Part shown: one piece after another, positions 1-7,064 of the stretch
How positions within the stretch are numbered: position 1 is the first letter of the stretch
How the letters are laid out: each line of letters opens with the position of its first letter
Source of the DNA: Methanobrevibacter sp.
GTDB taxonomy: Archaea > Methanobacteriota > Methanobacteria > Methanobacteriales > Methanobacteriaceae
Direction: 5' to 3'
Assembly (NCBI GenBank): GCA_017646885.1
Contig: JAGCLR010000226.1
Location: forward strand, 1 to 18,460
DNA length: 18,460 bases
Position numbers and translations under genes: made by a program
Notes under the pieces: generated by a model
Told to the model about the DNA's origin: nothing
The model's database searches: none
Seen by the model: only the letters and a program-made list of their open reading frames with translations

Positions 1-1
1 T

Positions 2-433
2 ATCAGTTCCAAGAAGTTCAAGAATTTTGATGATTTCTTCGCTTATTCTAAATCTCCGACCCGCTTTACTTGCGACGGTGTGGGTGATGTGATTAGCACC
101 AAGTTGGCGGAAGGTTTGAAGGCCCTGAAGAGTGATATGGAAAAGACACTCCAGTTCGTAACGATTAAGAACGCAGCTCCGAAGAAGGTGGTTGCTGGTG
201 GTTCGTTGGGTGGCAAATCGTTCTGTTTCACCGGTGCTGCTAGTATGCCGCGTAAGAAACTTTGGGAACTGGTTGAAAAGAATGGTGGTGTGGTTCACGA
301 AGGAATCAAGAAGGACACGGACTACTTGGTTCTCGCAGATGTGAATAGCACATCGGGTAAGGCCAAAGCGGCTCGTAAGCAGGGCATCACTCTCCTGAGT
401 GAAGCAGATTTCGTCAAAATGTGCGGGGTGTAA
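2..433 (+). CDS. ligA: C-terminal part of a probable NAD+-dependent DNA ligase (HhH + BRCT), 5'-truncated by the window
   Basis: The reading frame is open from the first base, so the gene starts outside the window; the GTG at 80 is internal. The visible 143 residues contain a helix-hairpin-helix-like stretch (CDGVGDVISTKLAEGL, about residues 25-40) and then a BRCT domain (about residues 69-141). The BRCT shows the usual GKSFCFTG opening, a GGVV turn, the KDTDYLVLAD strand and a closing SEADFVKMC helix. HhH followed by a C-terminal BRCT is the end arrangement of bacterial and phage LigA, which seals nicks using NAD+ and releases AMP and NMN. The adenylation domain that would prove this is not in the window, so another BRCT protein remains possible. 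The next gene begins on the base after the stop codon. Codons are richer in AAG and GC than in the downstream small genes, as in the NAD genes further on. Confidence 0.68.
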   Translation: MSSKKFKNFDDFFAYSKSPTRFTCDGVGDVISTKLAEGLKALKSDMEKTLQFVTIKNAAPKKVVAGGSLGGKSFCFTGAASMPRKKLWELVEKNGGVVHEGIKKDTDYLVLADVNSTSGKAKAARKQGITLLSEADFVKMCGV

Positions 434-853
434 ATGTTCGGAATTTTAGCTGGCGTTATTGTATTTGTTGTAATCGCTTTGGGTGTTCTCGCATTTTTTG
501 AAACTCGCCAGAGCGAAAATGACGAAACTGAACAGACTGAAAAAGAATCAGATAACCCGTATGGAAAATTGTATAAGTATCGTGAGAAGCTTTTAGACAA
601 TAAAGATCAGTTGACCCAGGACATTCTCAACAATCCTGAAATTGCCAAAAGAGAAATGTTGTACTGGCTTGACAATTTGGGAAAAGAAGATCCGCAGTAC
701 ACTGTATGGTTTCTGTTGAATGTTTGTGAAAAGGTTGAATATGGTAACCCGAGAGTGGTGAAGGCTATGCGAAATTCTGTTAGGAAAGATACTGTCCAAA
801 TGTATGATTTACTTAAGGACCACCTTTACAAAGTATTTCACGGTGAGGCATAA
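434..853 (+). CDS. Single-pass membrane protein, unknown function
   Basis: This is a 139-residue protein I do not recognise. Residues 2-22 form one hydrophobic membrane segment (FGILAGVIVFVVIALGVLAF), followed by a Glu/Gln/Asn-rich linker (about 23-42) and a soluble domain with aromatic and helical segments. The short N-terminus and the charges after the helix suggest an N-out/C-in or signal-anchor topology; this is inference. The ATG follows the ligase stop directly and its stop overlaps the next ATG (TAATG), so it belongs to the same transcript. It lacks the C-terminal DF signature of the genes that follow. The GTGAGG at 843-848 near its end is the Shine-Dalgarno site of the next gene. Confidence 0.75.
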   Translation: MFGILAGVIVFVVIALGVLAFFETRQSENDETEQTEKESDNPYGKLYKYREKLLDNKDQLTQDILNNPEIAKREMLYWLDNLGKEDPQYTVWFLLNVCEKVEYGNPRVVKAMRNSVRKDTVQMYDLLKDHLYKVFHGEA

Positions 854-1164
854 TGGTAGATTTTGATTTTTTCACTAACCAGGCAAAAATGTTAAATTTA
901 ACTTGTTTGCTTACTGGTGATTGCTATTACATTGGTAAAGTGAGACCTGAAACAGAAACGCTGCGATATAATTTTTATGACAAATCTGTAACAGTATGGC
1001 CGAGAGTGTATTACAGTGACTTAGCCAAAGAAATTAGAACTGAAAATGAAAACATTGTAGTTAGTACGAATGAAAGACTTGAAGAACTATGTGCCATAAT
1101 TCAGATGAATTTAAAGAACGTCAAAATGAAACATCGTTTGTCTAAAATGAAAGAGGATTTTTAA
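853..1164 (+). CDS. Small DF-tail family protein, unknown function
   Basis: This is a 103-residue protein of unknown function. It has an N-terminal beta-rich globular part with many aromatic residues (YNFYDKSVTVWPRVYY) and, from about residue 72, a charged helix that ends the protein with RLSKMKEDF. This ending fits the shared C-terminal signature of the window, basic-hydrophobic-x-x-hydrophobic-x-x-D-F. Its closest look-alike in tail sequence is the gene at 10743-11048 (RLEKMQEDF). The last codons, GAG-GAT-TTT-TAA, contain an AGAGGA Shine-Dalgarno sequence for the next gene, whose ATG shares one base with this stop. The start at 853 overlaps the upstream stop by one base and is preceded by GAGG. 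Confidence 0.75.
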   Translation: MVDFDFFTNQAKMLNLTCLLTGDCYYIGKVRPETETLRYNFYDKSVTVWPRVYYSDLAKEIRTENENIVVSTNERLEELCAIIQMNLKNVKMKHRLSKMKEDF

Positions 1165-1868
1165 TGTTTAAGAAGGCAGAAATTGTAAATGTTCAACTGG
1201 AAGACGCAGTTCCTGAAACATCATTTCTCCATTCCAAATACTGGACGATGTTTAGAGGGAATTATCGTTTGGGTTTGACATTTAGAAATTTTTTGTATGG
1301 TTATTTTAACATTAACAGAGAATTTAAAGCAGAAATGCCTAGTTTCTTTTATATGGATGACGATAAGGATGTCATTTATGTTACATTTAGTCAAGAGATT
1401 AAAGCAAAAGGATATACTGCTAATTTTCCTGTATTGAGTTGGGGAATGCGACCAACTGAAACTGGTTTAATTACTGTGTGTTATTACAATGTGTTCAACA
1501 TACAGAAACCAACAAAAGAAAGAATTTACAATTATCTTGATTACTATAAGAAGCACAAAAATCCAGTACCTTATGGTTTTGATGTTAGTAATTACTGCTC
1601 AAAAGAAGTACGAACCAAACAAATTTGGATTGAAGATTTCAGTTATTTGGATAAAGTAATTAAAGTAATTCGTCCGTATGCTGAAAAACAGAAAGAAGAA
1701 CTTTTCAAAAATATGGCTATGTTTGATGAATTGGAAAAAATCAAATATACTGAAATTATGGAGAATTATAAAAAGCAAATCGCTGATTTGAACAAAATGA
1801 GAAATGAATTTACTGATAAGACAGCAGAAACCATTTTTAAACAAATTAACTTACAAGGAGATTTTTAA
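1164..1868 (+). CDS. DF-tail family protein with coiled-coil C-terminus, unknown function
   Basis: This 234-residue protein is not recognised. The first two thirds look like a mixed alpha/beta domain rich in Phe and Tyr. From about residue 165 the sequence is helical and charged (FKNMAMFDELEKIKYTEIME and onward), consistent with a coiled coil. It ends INLQGDF, a member of the DF-tail group. The ATG overlaps the previous stop (TAATG) and has AGAGGA upstream. The final codons carry AAGGAG (1855-1860), which serves the next start at 1870, one base beyond this stop. Codon use is strongly AT-biased (mostly AAA for Lys), unlike the ligase fragment and the NAD genes. Confidence 0.78.
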   Translation: MFKKAEIVNVQLEDAVPETSFLHSKYWTMFRGNYRLGLTFRNFLYGYFNINREFKAEMPSFFYMDDDKDVIYVTFSQEIKAKGYTANFPVLSWGMRPTETGLITVCYYNVFNIQKPTKERIYNYLDYYKKHKNPVPYGFDVSNYCSKEVRTKQIWIEDFSYLDKVIKVIRPYAEKQKEELFKNMAMFDELEKIKYTEIMENYKKQIADLNKMRNEFTDKTAETIFKQINLQGDF

Positions 1869-1869
1869 T

Positions 1870-2439
1870 ATGTTTACGCCGGAACAAGTAGCACAAGTAC
1901 AGAAAGCAAACGAATTTATCAAGTCAAATTTACCCTTCGTTAAGACAGTTCATCCGACCTTTGAAAAGAAGCGTTTGGTTTGTCTAATCAAAATGAAGGA
2001 TTTGGATTGTGAAGTCGCTGAACGAGTGAAGAAGGAAATTCATAAAGACCGGACATTTCTTTATGTAAAATTCTTGAAGGACTTCAGCATTGAATGTTCT
2101 TACAACAAGATTGATTTTGCTAAGTTACCGAAGGAAGAACCGTGTGGCAGTTATTTCATTACTGACCGAATGTTGAGTCTAGCTGAAATTGAAGATGAAG
2201 AAACTGATGTGGCTACTCTGAAGAAGGGTTTCAACGCAGTTATGCAGGAACTCATAGCAGTTGACCAGATCATCAATTCTCCTGATTTGGTTCATTTTAA
2301 AAATGAAATTGACAGTACCTATGAAGAAGAACGCAAACTTGAAGAACAGCTCAAAGCTCTCAAAGAAAAGAGAAATCTTCTTTACAGAAAGAAAAAGGAT
2401 TGTTATAAGAAAATAATCAGTATGGCAGAGGATTTTTAA
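1870..2439 (+). CDS. DF-tail family protein with coiled-coil C-terminus, unknown function
   Basis: This is a 189-residue protein of unknown function. I place the start at ATG 1870 rather than at the in-frame codon 1804, because AAGGAG sits 9 bases upstream of 1870 and the longer form would overlap the previous gene by 65 bases. An alpha/beta N-terminal half (MFTPEQVAQ onwards) is followed by a long charged helix (about residues 130-189, EEERKLEEQLKALKEKRNLL), probably a coiled coil, and the terminal signature KIISMAEDF. The stop overlaps the next ATG (TAATG), and GCAGAGGAT in the tail codons supplies the next Shine-Dalgarno site. Confidence 0.8.
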   Translation: MFTPEQVAQVQKANEFIKSNLPFVKTVHPTFEKKRLVCLIKMKDLDCEVAERVKKEIHKDRTFLYVKFLKDFSIECSYNKIDFAKLPKEEPCGSYFITDRMLSLAEIEDEETDVATLKKGFNAVMQELIAVDQIINSPDLVHFKNEIDSTYEEERKLEEQLKALKEKRNLLYRKKKDCYKKIISMAEDF

Positions 2440-2720
2440 TGACTATTGAATCTCTAAAAGAGATTTGTGATAGTGTAAATGTTACCTTTAATGGTAACCT
2501 TTTATTCTATCACAAGGAAATTGTTGGGAGATACTATCACATAGACCCGCTCCGTGATGACGATGAACTTGTATGTGATGTTATTTCTATTGGTTCACCG
2601 CACCCCATTGAAGGACTTAACAATGAAAACGAAATAATGAACTGCCTTGTTCAAGCCATAAAGTATTTTAAAAAACTAGAAAACGAAAAAAGATTAAAAA
2701 GGATAAATTATGATTTTTAA
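2439..2720 (+). CDS. Small DF-tail family protein, unknown function
   Basis: This 93-residue unknown protein has a small alpha/beta domain, a C-terminal charged helix (about residues 64-90) and the tail RLKRINYDF. It opens MTIESLKEICDSVNV, like the openings of the genes at 10743 and 11823 (MT-acidic, short helix, strand), so distant paralogy is plausible. The next ATG at 2710 lies inside the tail codons (tATGATTTTTAA), so the YDF codons of this gene are also the start codon of the next, an 11-base overlap. Two perfect hairpins sit early in the coding region (2449-2465 and 2481-2498). The start overlaps the previous stop. Confidence 0.72.
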   Translation: MTIESLKEICDSVNVTFNGNLLFYHKEIVGRYYHIDPLRDDDELVCDVISIGSPHPIEGLNNENEIMNCLVQAIKYFKKLENEKRLKRINYDF

Positions 2721-3249
2721 GGTGTTTGAGAAATTTGGGATTGACCTAAATCAGCATTGTTCAGGCGACTTTGGTGATTTTAAAACATACGAATTAAATC
2801 TGGGTGATTTTGATGCCCTGAAATATGCGGAAAATGTAGACTGGGGCTGTATGAGAGTTATCTACAGTAAAGGTACATATTCCATTATGGGGTATCTGCC
2901 GACCATTAACTTCAATGGCATAAAGACAATGCTAATAACATACACGAATACAAATGTGCTTCGCTACGGGCAAAATGTTAGGACAATTAAAATAATTGAC
3001 GAGAAGCAAATTACTGAAAAGAATTTTGACCGCGTTGTTGCGAATGTAAAACATTTCCTGGATAAGTTTGACGAACAAGAAATTAAAATCAAACAGTTCT
3101 TAAGTACATTGAACCTGGAAGATTTTAGGAACACAGTTGTAACCTTGGGGAATGAAATAAAAGAAAAAATGGCTGCGCTTGAAGATTACAAAGAAAAATT
3201 TTATAAGAATGTTAAATCACAACTATCTGTGACTAAGGATTTTGAATGA
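2710..3249 (+). CDS. DF-tail family protein, unknown function
   Basis: This 179-residue protein is not recognised. It has an aromatic, strand-rich domain up to about residue 105, then two helical stretches (roughly 105-135 and 137-172, EIKEKMAALEDYKEKFYK) likely to form a helical hairpin or coiled coil, and the ending QLSVTKDFE, which is the DF signature plus one residue. The start overlaps the previous gene by 11 bases and has AAAAAGGA (2695-2702) upstream. The stop is part of an ATGA overlap with the next gene, whose Shine-Dalgarno site TAAGGA lies in the tail codons. Confidence 0.75.
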   Translation: MIFKVFEKFGIDLNQHCSGDFGDFKTYELNLGDFDALKYAENVDWGCMRVIYSKGTYSIMGYLPTINFNGIKTMLITYTNTNVLRYGQNVRTIKIIDEKQITEKNFDRVVANVKHFLDKFDEQEIKIKQFLSTLNLEDFRNTVVTLGNEIKEKMAALEDYKEKFYKNVKSQLSVTKDFE

Positions 3250-3572
3250 AGAATGAATTAGACGAACCATCAATGTTACCTGAATACAAGAAAGTATTAG
3301 ATACATTTGGTTTGAAACATACTGGTAATGGATGTTATAGCTGGAATGGTTACTGGCTAGTATCTTACTATGGTGATAAAGAGTTCTGTATGTGGGCAGT
3401 TATGAGGGGTGTTAAAAAAGAGTGGATGAAACATGACCCGTTTATTTCATTGGGTGGTTGCGAATGTATGAGTCCTGAAGAACTGCAAGAACGAATTAGT
3501 AACATAATAAGACAGTACAACCAAGCTAAAGAAGAAATTAAACTGGACAATTTACAGAAGGATTTCAAATGA
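3246..3572 (+). CDS. Small DF-tail family protein, likely paralog of the 11048 and 11443 genes
   Basis: This 108-residue unknown protein begins with a helix and a pattern, Y-x-x-(L/M)-x-x-x-G-(L/F) ... GNG-x-x-x-W, that also occurs in the genes at 11048 and 11443 (GNG and W in the first; G and NW in the second). That makes it a probable diverged paralog. The C-terminal helix (about residues 76-104) ends KLDNLQKDFK, the DF signature plus Lys. ATGA overlaps couple it to the genes on both sides, and CAGAAGGAT in the tail acts as the Shine-Dalgarno site for 3569. Four Cys residues and several Trp are present but form no metal motif I recognise. Confidence 0.75.
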   Translation: MKNELDEPSMLPEYKKVLDTFGLKHTGNGCYSWNGYWLVSYYGDKEFCMWAVMRGVKKEWMKHDPFISLGGCECMSPEELQERISNIIRQYNQAKEEIKLDNLQKDFK

Positions 3573-4153
3573 GAAAGGACATTAAAGCCTTTTTAGAACA
3601 AAATAATTTCGTTTACGAAAACAGAGATTTCACTGAATATGTTCCAGGGAATTCCTACAACAAACTAGGTGGCTGGATTTCGGAATACCATAATATATTT
3701 TACAGACAATATAAGTATTTCCAAGTTATGTTGTTTGTGGCGCCGCATTATGACAAGCGTTTTCCACCACACAAAAAACGCGGTTATGTTTTCAGTAAAT
3801 ATCTGACTAAACAAGAGCAGATTGATTCTTACATTTATACAGACTGCGTATATTTCAAAATGAGAAACATTGAATTAGATTACGGGGCACAAGCAAATCA
3901 AACTGATGCGTATGCTACTCCGTTGCGTTGTTTAACTAATAATATGAACACATATCAGGGCATCAGTAAAATGCGAAAACTGCACAAAAAACTTTGCCCA
4001 ACAAAATTTAAGGGCAACTGGAAAAATATGAGTATTCCGCAATTAAAGAAAATGATAACAGAATTTGAAACTTACGATCTGGCATTAGAAAAAGCAATAA
4101 AAGAAAGAAAAATGTTTGCGAAAGTTAACAAAATTAAAGAAGACTTCGTGTAA
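3569..4153 (+). CDS. DF-tail family protein closing the first operon, unknown function
   Basis: This is a 194-residue basic protein of unknown function. It is rich in Tyr, Lys and His (for example HYDKRFPPHKKRGYVF near residues 59-74) and ends with the helix EKAIKERKMFAKVNKIKEDFV, the DF signature plus Val. No gene follows in overlap, so here the tail has no coupling role, which argues that the protein tail itself is kept by selection. Its stop codon TAA lies inside the left half (TGTAAC) of the inverted repeat upstream of the next promoter. The start overlaps the previous stop as ATGA. Confidence 0.75.
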   Translation: MRKDIKAFLEQNNFVYENRDFTEYVPGNSYNKLGGWISEYHNIFYRQYKYFQVMLFVAPHYDKRFPPHKKRGYVFSKYLTKQEQIDSYIYTDCVYFKMRNIELDYGAQANQTDAYATPLRCLTNNMNTYQGISKMRKLHKKLCPTKFKGNWKNMSIPQLKKMITEFETYDLALEKAIKERKMFAKVNKIKEDFV

Positions 4154-4166
4154 CTTTCTTTTTACA
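4149..4166 (+). promoter_or_regulatory. Inverted repeat TGTAAC-N6-TTTACA, putative operator, copy 1
   Basis: This is an 18-base dyad with one mismatch from TGTAAA-N6-TTTACA. It ends 19 bases before the -35 box at 4186. The same element at nearly the same distance precedes the promoters at 5556, 9337 and 12435. The left arm overlaps the stop codon of the upstream gene. Confidence 0.55.
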
Positions 4167-4185
4167 TAAAACCAGCAAAAAATTA

Positions 4186-4214
4186 TTGACAAACTTCATT
4201 TTATTTTCTATATT
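4186..4214 (+). promoter_or_regulatory. Sigma70-like promoter for the 4242-5518 operon
   Basis: TTGACA (4186-4191), a 17-base spacer and TATATT (4209-4214), preceded by the pyrimidine-rich TTTTC that recurs before the -10 box in the sister promoters. A leader of about 20 bases with AGAGG (4232-4236) leads to ATG 4242. Confidence 0.8.
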
Positions 4215-4241
4215 ATTACTAAACAATAACAAGAGGTTCAA

Positions 4242-4544
4242 ATGAAAGTTTTTGAAATCCAGCATCCGGGATACAAGGCATTGGTTACAGTTAAGAACAT
4301 TGAAGGTGTTTCTGATGTAACGAAACACGAAAATTTTGAATATGCCGGTGATTTACACGATAAAACGGAACAGTCGTTTACAATTTATATGAAATCCAAT
4401 GCGGACTACACTATTAAATCTACTGACAAGATTTATTCGCTTTCGGATTCTCATAGAAATAGTAAATGGGAAATCGTCAGACACGAAATTTCATTTGAAG
4501 ATTTTTACACAGAAATCGCAATAGCACTAATTCAACAGGACTAA
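4242..4544 (+). CDS. Small protein of unknown function, first gene of its operon
   Basis: This 100-residue acidic protein is not recognised. It looks mainly beta-stranded in the middle (ALVTVKNIEGVSDVT, QSFTIYMKSNADYTI), with a short C-terminal helix ending ALIQQD. It lacks the DF tail. The ATG has AGAGG 5 bases upstream and lies about 28 bases after the -10 box. The three following genes are not overlapped but share short gaps with their own Shine-Dalgarno sites, so this looks like a four-gene unit to 5518. Confidence 0.75.
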   Translation: MKVFEIQHPGYKALVTVKNIEGVSDVTKHENFEYAGDLHDKTEQSFTIYMKSNADYTIKSTDKIYSLSDSHRNSKWEIVRHEISFEDFYTEIAIALIQQD

Positions 4545-4559
4545 TAAGGAGACAAACAA

Positions 4560-4883
4560 ATGAGCAAGAAGACTGACTATTGGACTGAATACGAAAAGCA
4601 GGTTGCCGAATGGTTTGCATCTGGTGATTGTAATTATTTCCACAAGGCTATGGAAAAGGCCAAGGACCAACAGAAGATTTGGAAATCTCAGACCAAGTAT
4701 GAAATCGTGGGCAATAAATGGGACCCGTGGAATCTCGCAGGTGTTCCTTGGAAAACTTGGAATGATTTGAATATGGAAAATATGGACCCGGACAAGCGCA
4801 ACAAGTTAATTGAAACGATTAACGAAGACAGGGCAGATGACCCGGAATGGAAGTTCTATAAGAATCGTTTGAATAATCTTTAA
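4560..4883 (+). CDS. Small Trp-rich protein of unknown function
   Basis: This is a 107-residue hydrophilic, mostly helical protein. It has an unusually high tryptophan content: W8, W18 and about seven more, several in the segment KWDPWNLAGVPWKTWNDL (about residues 53-70). No family is recognised. AAGGAG (4547-4552) lies 7 bases before the ATG. GC content is higher and Lys codons are mostly AAG compared with neighbours, which may mean higher expression. There is no signal peptide, membrane segment or DF tail. Confidence 0.75.
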   Translation: MSKKTDYWTEYEKQVAEWFASGDCNYFHKAMEKAKDQQKIWKSQTKYEIVGNKWDPWNLAGVPWKTWNDLNMENMDPDKRNKLIETINEDRADDPEWKFYKNRLNNL

Positions 4884-4893
4884 GGACAAACTT

Positions 4894-5220
4894 ATGTACC
4901 AATTTCCGAAATTTTCAAAGAATAAAGTAAAGCAAGCATTTTTAAATGCTGGTGGTTGGCGTATCATTAAAGAAAACGATGGTATGCTTGAACTAATGCC
5001 CAATGGGTATAAGGCAAAAGAAGGCTTTACTTTTCTGTTCGTAGAAACTGAAGAGGAATCAAAAGAAAATGATATGCCGATTGGTGAAGCCTATCATATT
5101 GATGTAAACCCGTGGGTGGCAGTAGATTATCTTTCTGCTGAAGATTTTGATAATCTAAATCAAATTGTAGCAACTGCCAATTCGTGTGTAAAAGATTACG
5201 GAAAGAGGTATAAGTACTAA
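4894..5220 (+). CDS. Small protein of unknown function
   Basis: This is a 108-residue alpha/beta protein opening MYQFPKFSKNKVKQAFLNAGGWRII, with a central acidic segment (ETEEESKEND) and a strand-helix ending. It is unrecognised and lacks the DF tail. AAGGA (4882-4886) precedes the ATG, and the gene sits 10 bases after the previous stop. The next gene starts one base after its stop, with AGAGG inside the last codons. Confidence 0.72.
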   Translation: MYQFPKFSKNKVKQAFLNAGGWRIIKENDGMLELMPNGYKAKEGFTFLFVETEEESKENDMPIGEAYHIDVNPWVAVDYLSAEDFDNLNQIVATANSCVKDYGKRYKY

Positions 5221-5221
5221 T

Positions 5222-5518
5222 ATGAGAAAGTACAGAATTAAACAAATTGATGACAAATACTATCCACAGGAAAGAATTTTTTTCTTTTTCTGGGATAACA
5301 TCAAACTTGTAGATAAGGCTTCCCGTGATTGGTTTGTAACCTCGCTAAGTAATTATAATGATATGGCAACATATCTAAAGGCTAAAGACGTTTGGGGTGC
5401 GACACATTACCTACTGCCAGAGTTTAAAACACTAGAAAGCGCAAAGCTCTTTCTTGAAGAATACAAAAAATTTCTTGAAAGTGAGTATGATAAACAGAAT
5501 GTAAAATACTATTATTAG
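5222..5518 (+). CDS. Small protein of unknown function, last gene of the 4242 operon
   Basis: This is a 98-residue basic, aromatic protein (MRKYRIKQIDDKYYPQERIFFFFW at the start) with a C-terminal helix rich in Glu and Lys that ends QNVKYYY. It is not recognised and has no DF tail. AGAGG (5204-5208) lies in the end of the upstream gene. The stop TAG abuts the TGTAAA repeat that begins the pncB regulatory region. Confidence 0.7.
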   Translation: MRKYRIKQIDDKYYPQERIFFFFWDNIKLVDKASRDWFVTSLSNYNDMATYLKAKDVWGATHYLLPEFKTLESAKLFLEEYKKFLESEYDKQNVKYYY

Positions 5519-5536
5519 TGTAAACAATTTTTTACA
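5519..5536 (+). promoter_or_regulatory. Inverted repeat TGTAAA-N6-TTTACA, putative operator, copy 2 (pncB)
   Basis: This is a perfect 18-base dyad with 6-base arms. It ends 19 bases before the pncB -35 box, the same spacing as at 4149 and 12398. Confidence 0.62.
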
Positions 5537-5555
5537 TAAAATTGGTAAAAATCCA

Positions 5556-5584
5556 TTGACAAGCACTGTATAATTTTCTATATT
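5556..5584 (+). promoter_or_regulatory. Sigma70-like promoter of pncB
   Basis: TTGACA (5556-5561), a 17-base spacer and TATATT (5579-5584), again preceded by TTTTC. The leader carries AGAGG (5601-5605) 10 bases before ATG 5616. Confidence 0.82.
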
Positions 5585-5615
5585 GGTATCAAACTAAAAA
5601 AGAGGTATAAAAACT

Positions 5616-7007
5616 ATGGCAAAGAACACAAAGAAGACCACGAAGAAGACTGTTAAGACCACCGCAAAGAAGGCAGAAACCACAAAGAAGGTTCCCCATC
5701 TTAAGGTTCACGATGGCGCTGACTTTTTCGCTCACAAGCACATCATCAATTTCTTAACGGAAACTGACCTCTACAAATTCACCCAGCAGCAGTTCTATCT
5801 CCACGTTCGTCCGAATGACCGAGCCAAATGGGAATTTAAGTGCCGCACTAAGGGTGTAAATCTCGCTCCGCTCTGTAAGCGAATTAACGAGGAATTGGAT
5901 TGGTTGTGTACTTTGAAGTTCCAACAGTTTGAATTGGATTGGTTTAAGAAACAGAATTATTTTGCTCACGATTATGTGGAATTTCTTGAAGATTTCCAAC
6001 TGAAGCGTCGCCACATCAAGTGCTATACTGACAAGAAGAATACTACTTTGTTCGTAGAAGCCGAAGGTTCCCAGAAGAATGTTTCTCCGTTTGAAATTTA
6101 TGTTCTCCACATCGTCCAGGCTCTTTGGATGGCAGATGAAGAACTTGATTGGGATAAGGCGAAGACAAATCTTGACAACGAAATTGCCAAGGTGAACGCA
6201 GCAACCAGAGCAGGTATCAAGTTCACGATTTCCGATTTTTCTGTCCGTCGCACGATTTCTAGCGACTGGGAAGATTATATGGTCGGCCGTATGCTTGCTA
6301 TGTGCCCTGCATTTGTGGGAACTAGCAACGTGTATCTCGCCATCAAGCACAACTGCACGGCGATTGGCACCTTCGCTCACGAATTGGATGCCACCTATCA
6401 GGGCCTTGCGGATGTGACGATTGCGAATGCTCAGAAACAGAAGCTCACCGATTGGGCAAATGAATATGACGGCAAGCTGGGCATCGCTCTCTCTGACAAC
6501 TATGGTTTCAAGAGCTTCTTGAATGACTTTGGTCTGAAATTTGCGAAGCTCTTTGATGGCTGCCGCCACGATAGCGGCGACCCGATTCGTTGGGGTGAAA
6601 TGCTGATTGCTCACTATAAGAAGTTGGGCATTGACCCGACCACGAAGGTTGCTTGCTGGTCTGACTCGCTTGACATTGACAAGGCTCTCGCCATCGCAAA
6701 GCACTTCAATGGTCGCATCAAGATTGCGTTCGGCATTGGTACGTATCTCGGCGCCACTGTCTGTGGAACAAAGAAGAAGCCACTCTCTATGGTTATGAAG
6801 GTTGTGGAAGTGAATGGTAAGCCGGTTGTGAAGCTCTCGGATAGCACTGGCAAGACAATGTGCCACGATGAAGGTTACATTGAATATGTGAAGACTGTCC
6901 ACAACTACAAGAGCATTGACGATATGACTGTGGAAGAAATCAAGGCTATGCTCCCACTCTTCCAGGACGTCAAACTCAGCGACATCTACACGCCTGTGGG
7001 CGCCTAG
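5616..7007 (+). CDS. pncB: Nicotinate phosphoribosyltransferase (PncB) with a Lys/Thr-rich N-terminal tail
   Basis: PncB converts nicotinate, PRPP and ATP to nicotinate mononucleotide, the entry step of the Preiss-Handler route in the cytoplasm. The 463 residues resemble bacterial PncB along the whole length: TETDLYKFTQQQ near residues 48-59 (TDxYKxxMxQ-type opening), GTSNVYLA at 235-242, GTFAHE at 251-256 with H255 in the place of the autophosphorylated His of E. coli PncB, LGIALSD, RHDSGDP at 317-323, and a FGIGTYL phosphate-binding segment. This is why I call it PncB and not the related NAMPT. Usual family length is about 400; the excess is a 35-40 residue N-terminal extension with many KKT/KTT repeats. 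It is the only gene between its promoter and a terminator. Codon use is GC-richer, with AAG for Lys, unlike the flanking small genes. Confidence 0.93.
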   Translation: MAKNTKKTTKKTVKTTAKKAETTKKVPHLKVHDGADFFAHKHIINFLTETDLYKFTQQQFYLHVRPNDRAKWEFKCRTKGVNLAPLCKRINEELDWLCTLKFQQFELDWFKKQNYFAHDYVEFLEDFQLKRRHIKCYTDKKNTTLFVEAEGSQKNVSPFEIYVLHIVQALWMADEELDWDKAKTNLDNEIAKVNAATRAGIKFTISDFSVRRTISSDWEDYMVGRMLAMCPAFVGTSNVYLAIKHNCTAIGTFAHELDATYQGLADVTIANAQKQKLTDWANEYDGKLGIALSDNYGFKSFLNDFGLKFAKLFDGCRHDSGDPIRWGEMLIAHYKKLGIDPTTKVACWSDSLDIDKALAIAKHFNGRIKIAFGIGTYLGATVCGTKKKPLSMVMKVVEVNGKPVVKLSDSTGKTMCHDEGYIEYVKTVHNYKSIDDMTVEEIKAMLPLFQDVKLSDIYTPVGA

Positions 7008-7020
7008 TGTAAACTATTAC

Positions 7021-7047
7021 GGCGGTCCGAAATGACCGCCACTTTTT
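7021..7047 (+). terminator. Intrinsic terminator after pncB
   Basis: Stem GGCGGTC (7021-7027) and GACCGCC (7034-7040), a 6-base loop and a T run at 7043-7047. It begins 13 bases after the pncB stop. The next ATG is only 18 bases beyond it, with no room for a promoter, so the terminator must leak or the next gene must be transcribed by read-through. Confidence 0.85.
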
Positions 7048-7064
7048 GTATAAAGGAACAAATT

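Noticed and set aside
1804..1869. Upstream extension of the 1870 gene
   Set aside because: It would overlap the previous gene by 65 bases; AAGGAG is placed for ATG 1870 and the other junctions here overlap by 11 bases or less.
5754..6902. A long open frame on the minus strand (382 codons)
   Set aside because: It lies wholly antisense to pncB, whose family identity is clear. It has no recognisable domain or ribosome site and arises from codon bias of the real gene.
5616..7007. Calling this gene nicotinamide phosphoribosyltransferase (NAMPT), which would make a NARP2-type pathway
   Set aside because: Motifs such as GTSNVYLA, GTFAHE, RHDSGDP and FGIGTYL follow bacterial PncB along its length, and the presence of pncA and nadE fits the nicotinate route.
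7032..7064. N-terminal extension of the 7065 gene
   Set aside because: The extra codons lie in the terminator stem and T run; AAAGGA directs ATG 7065.
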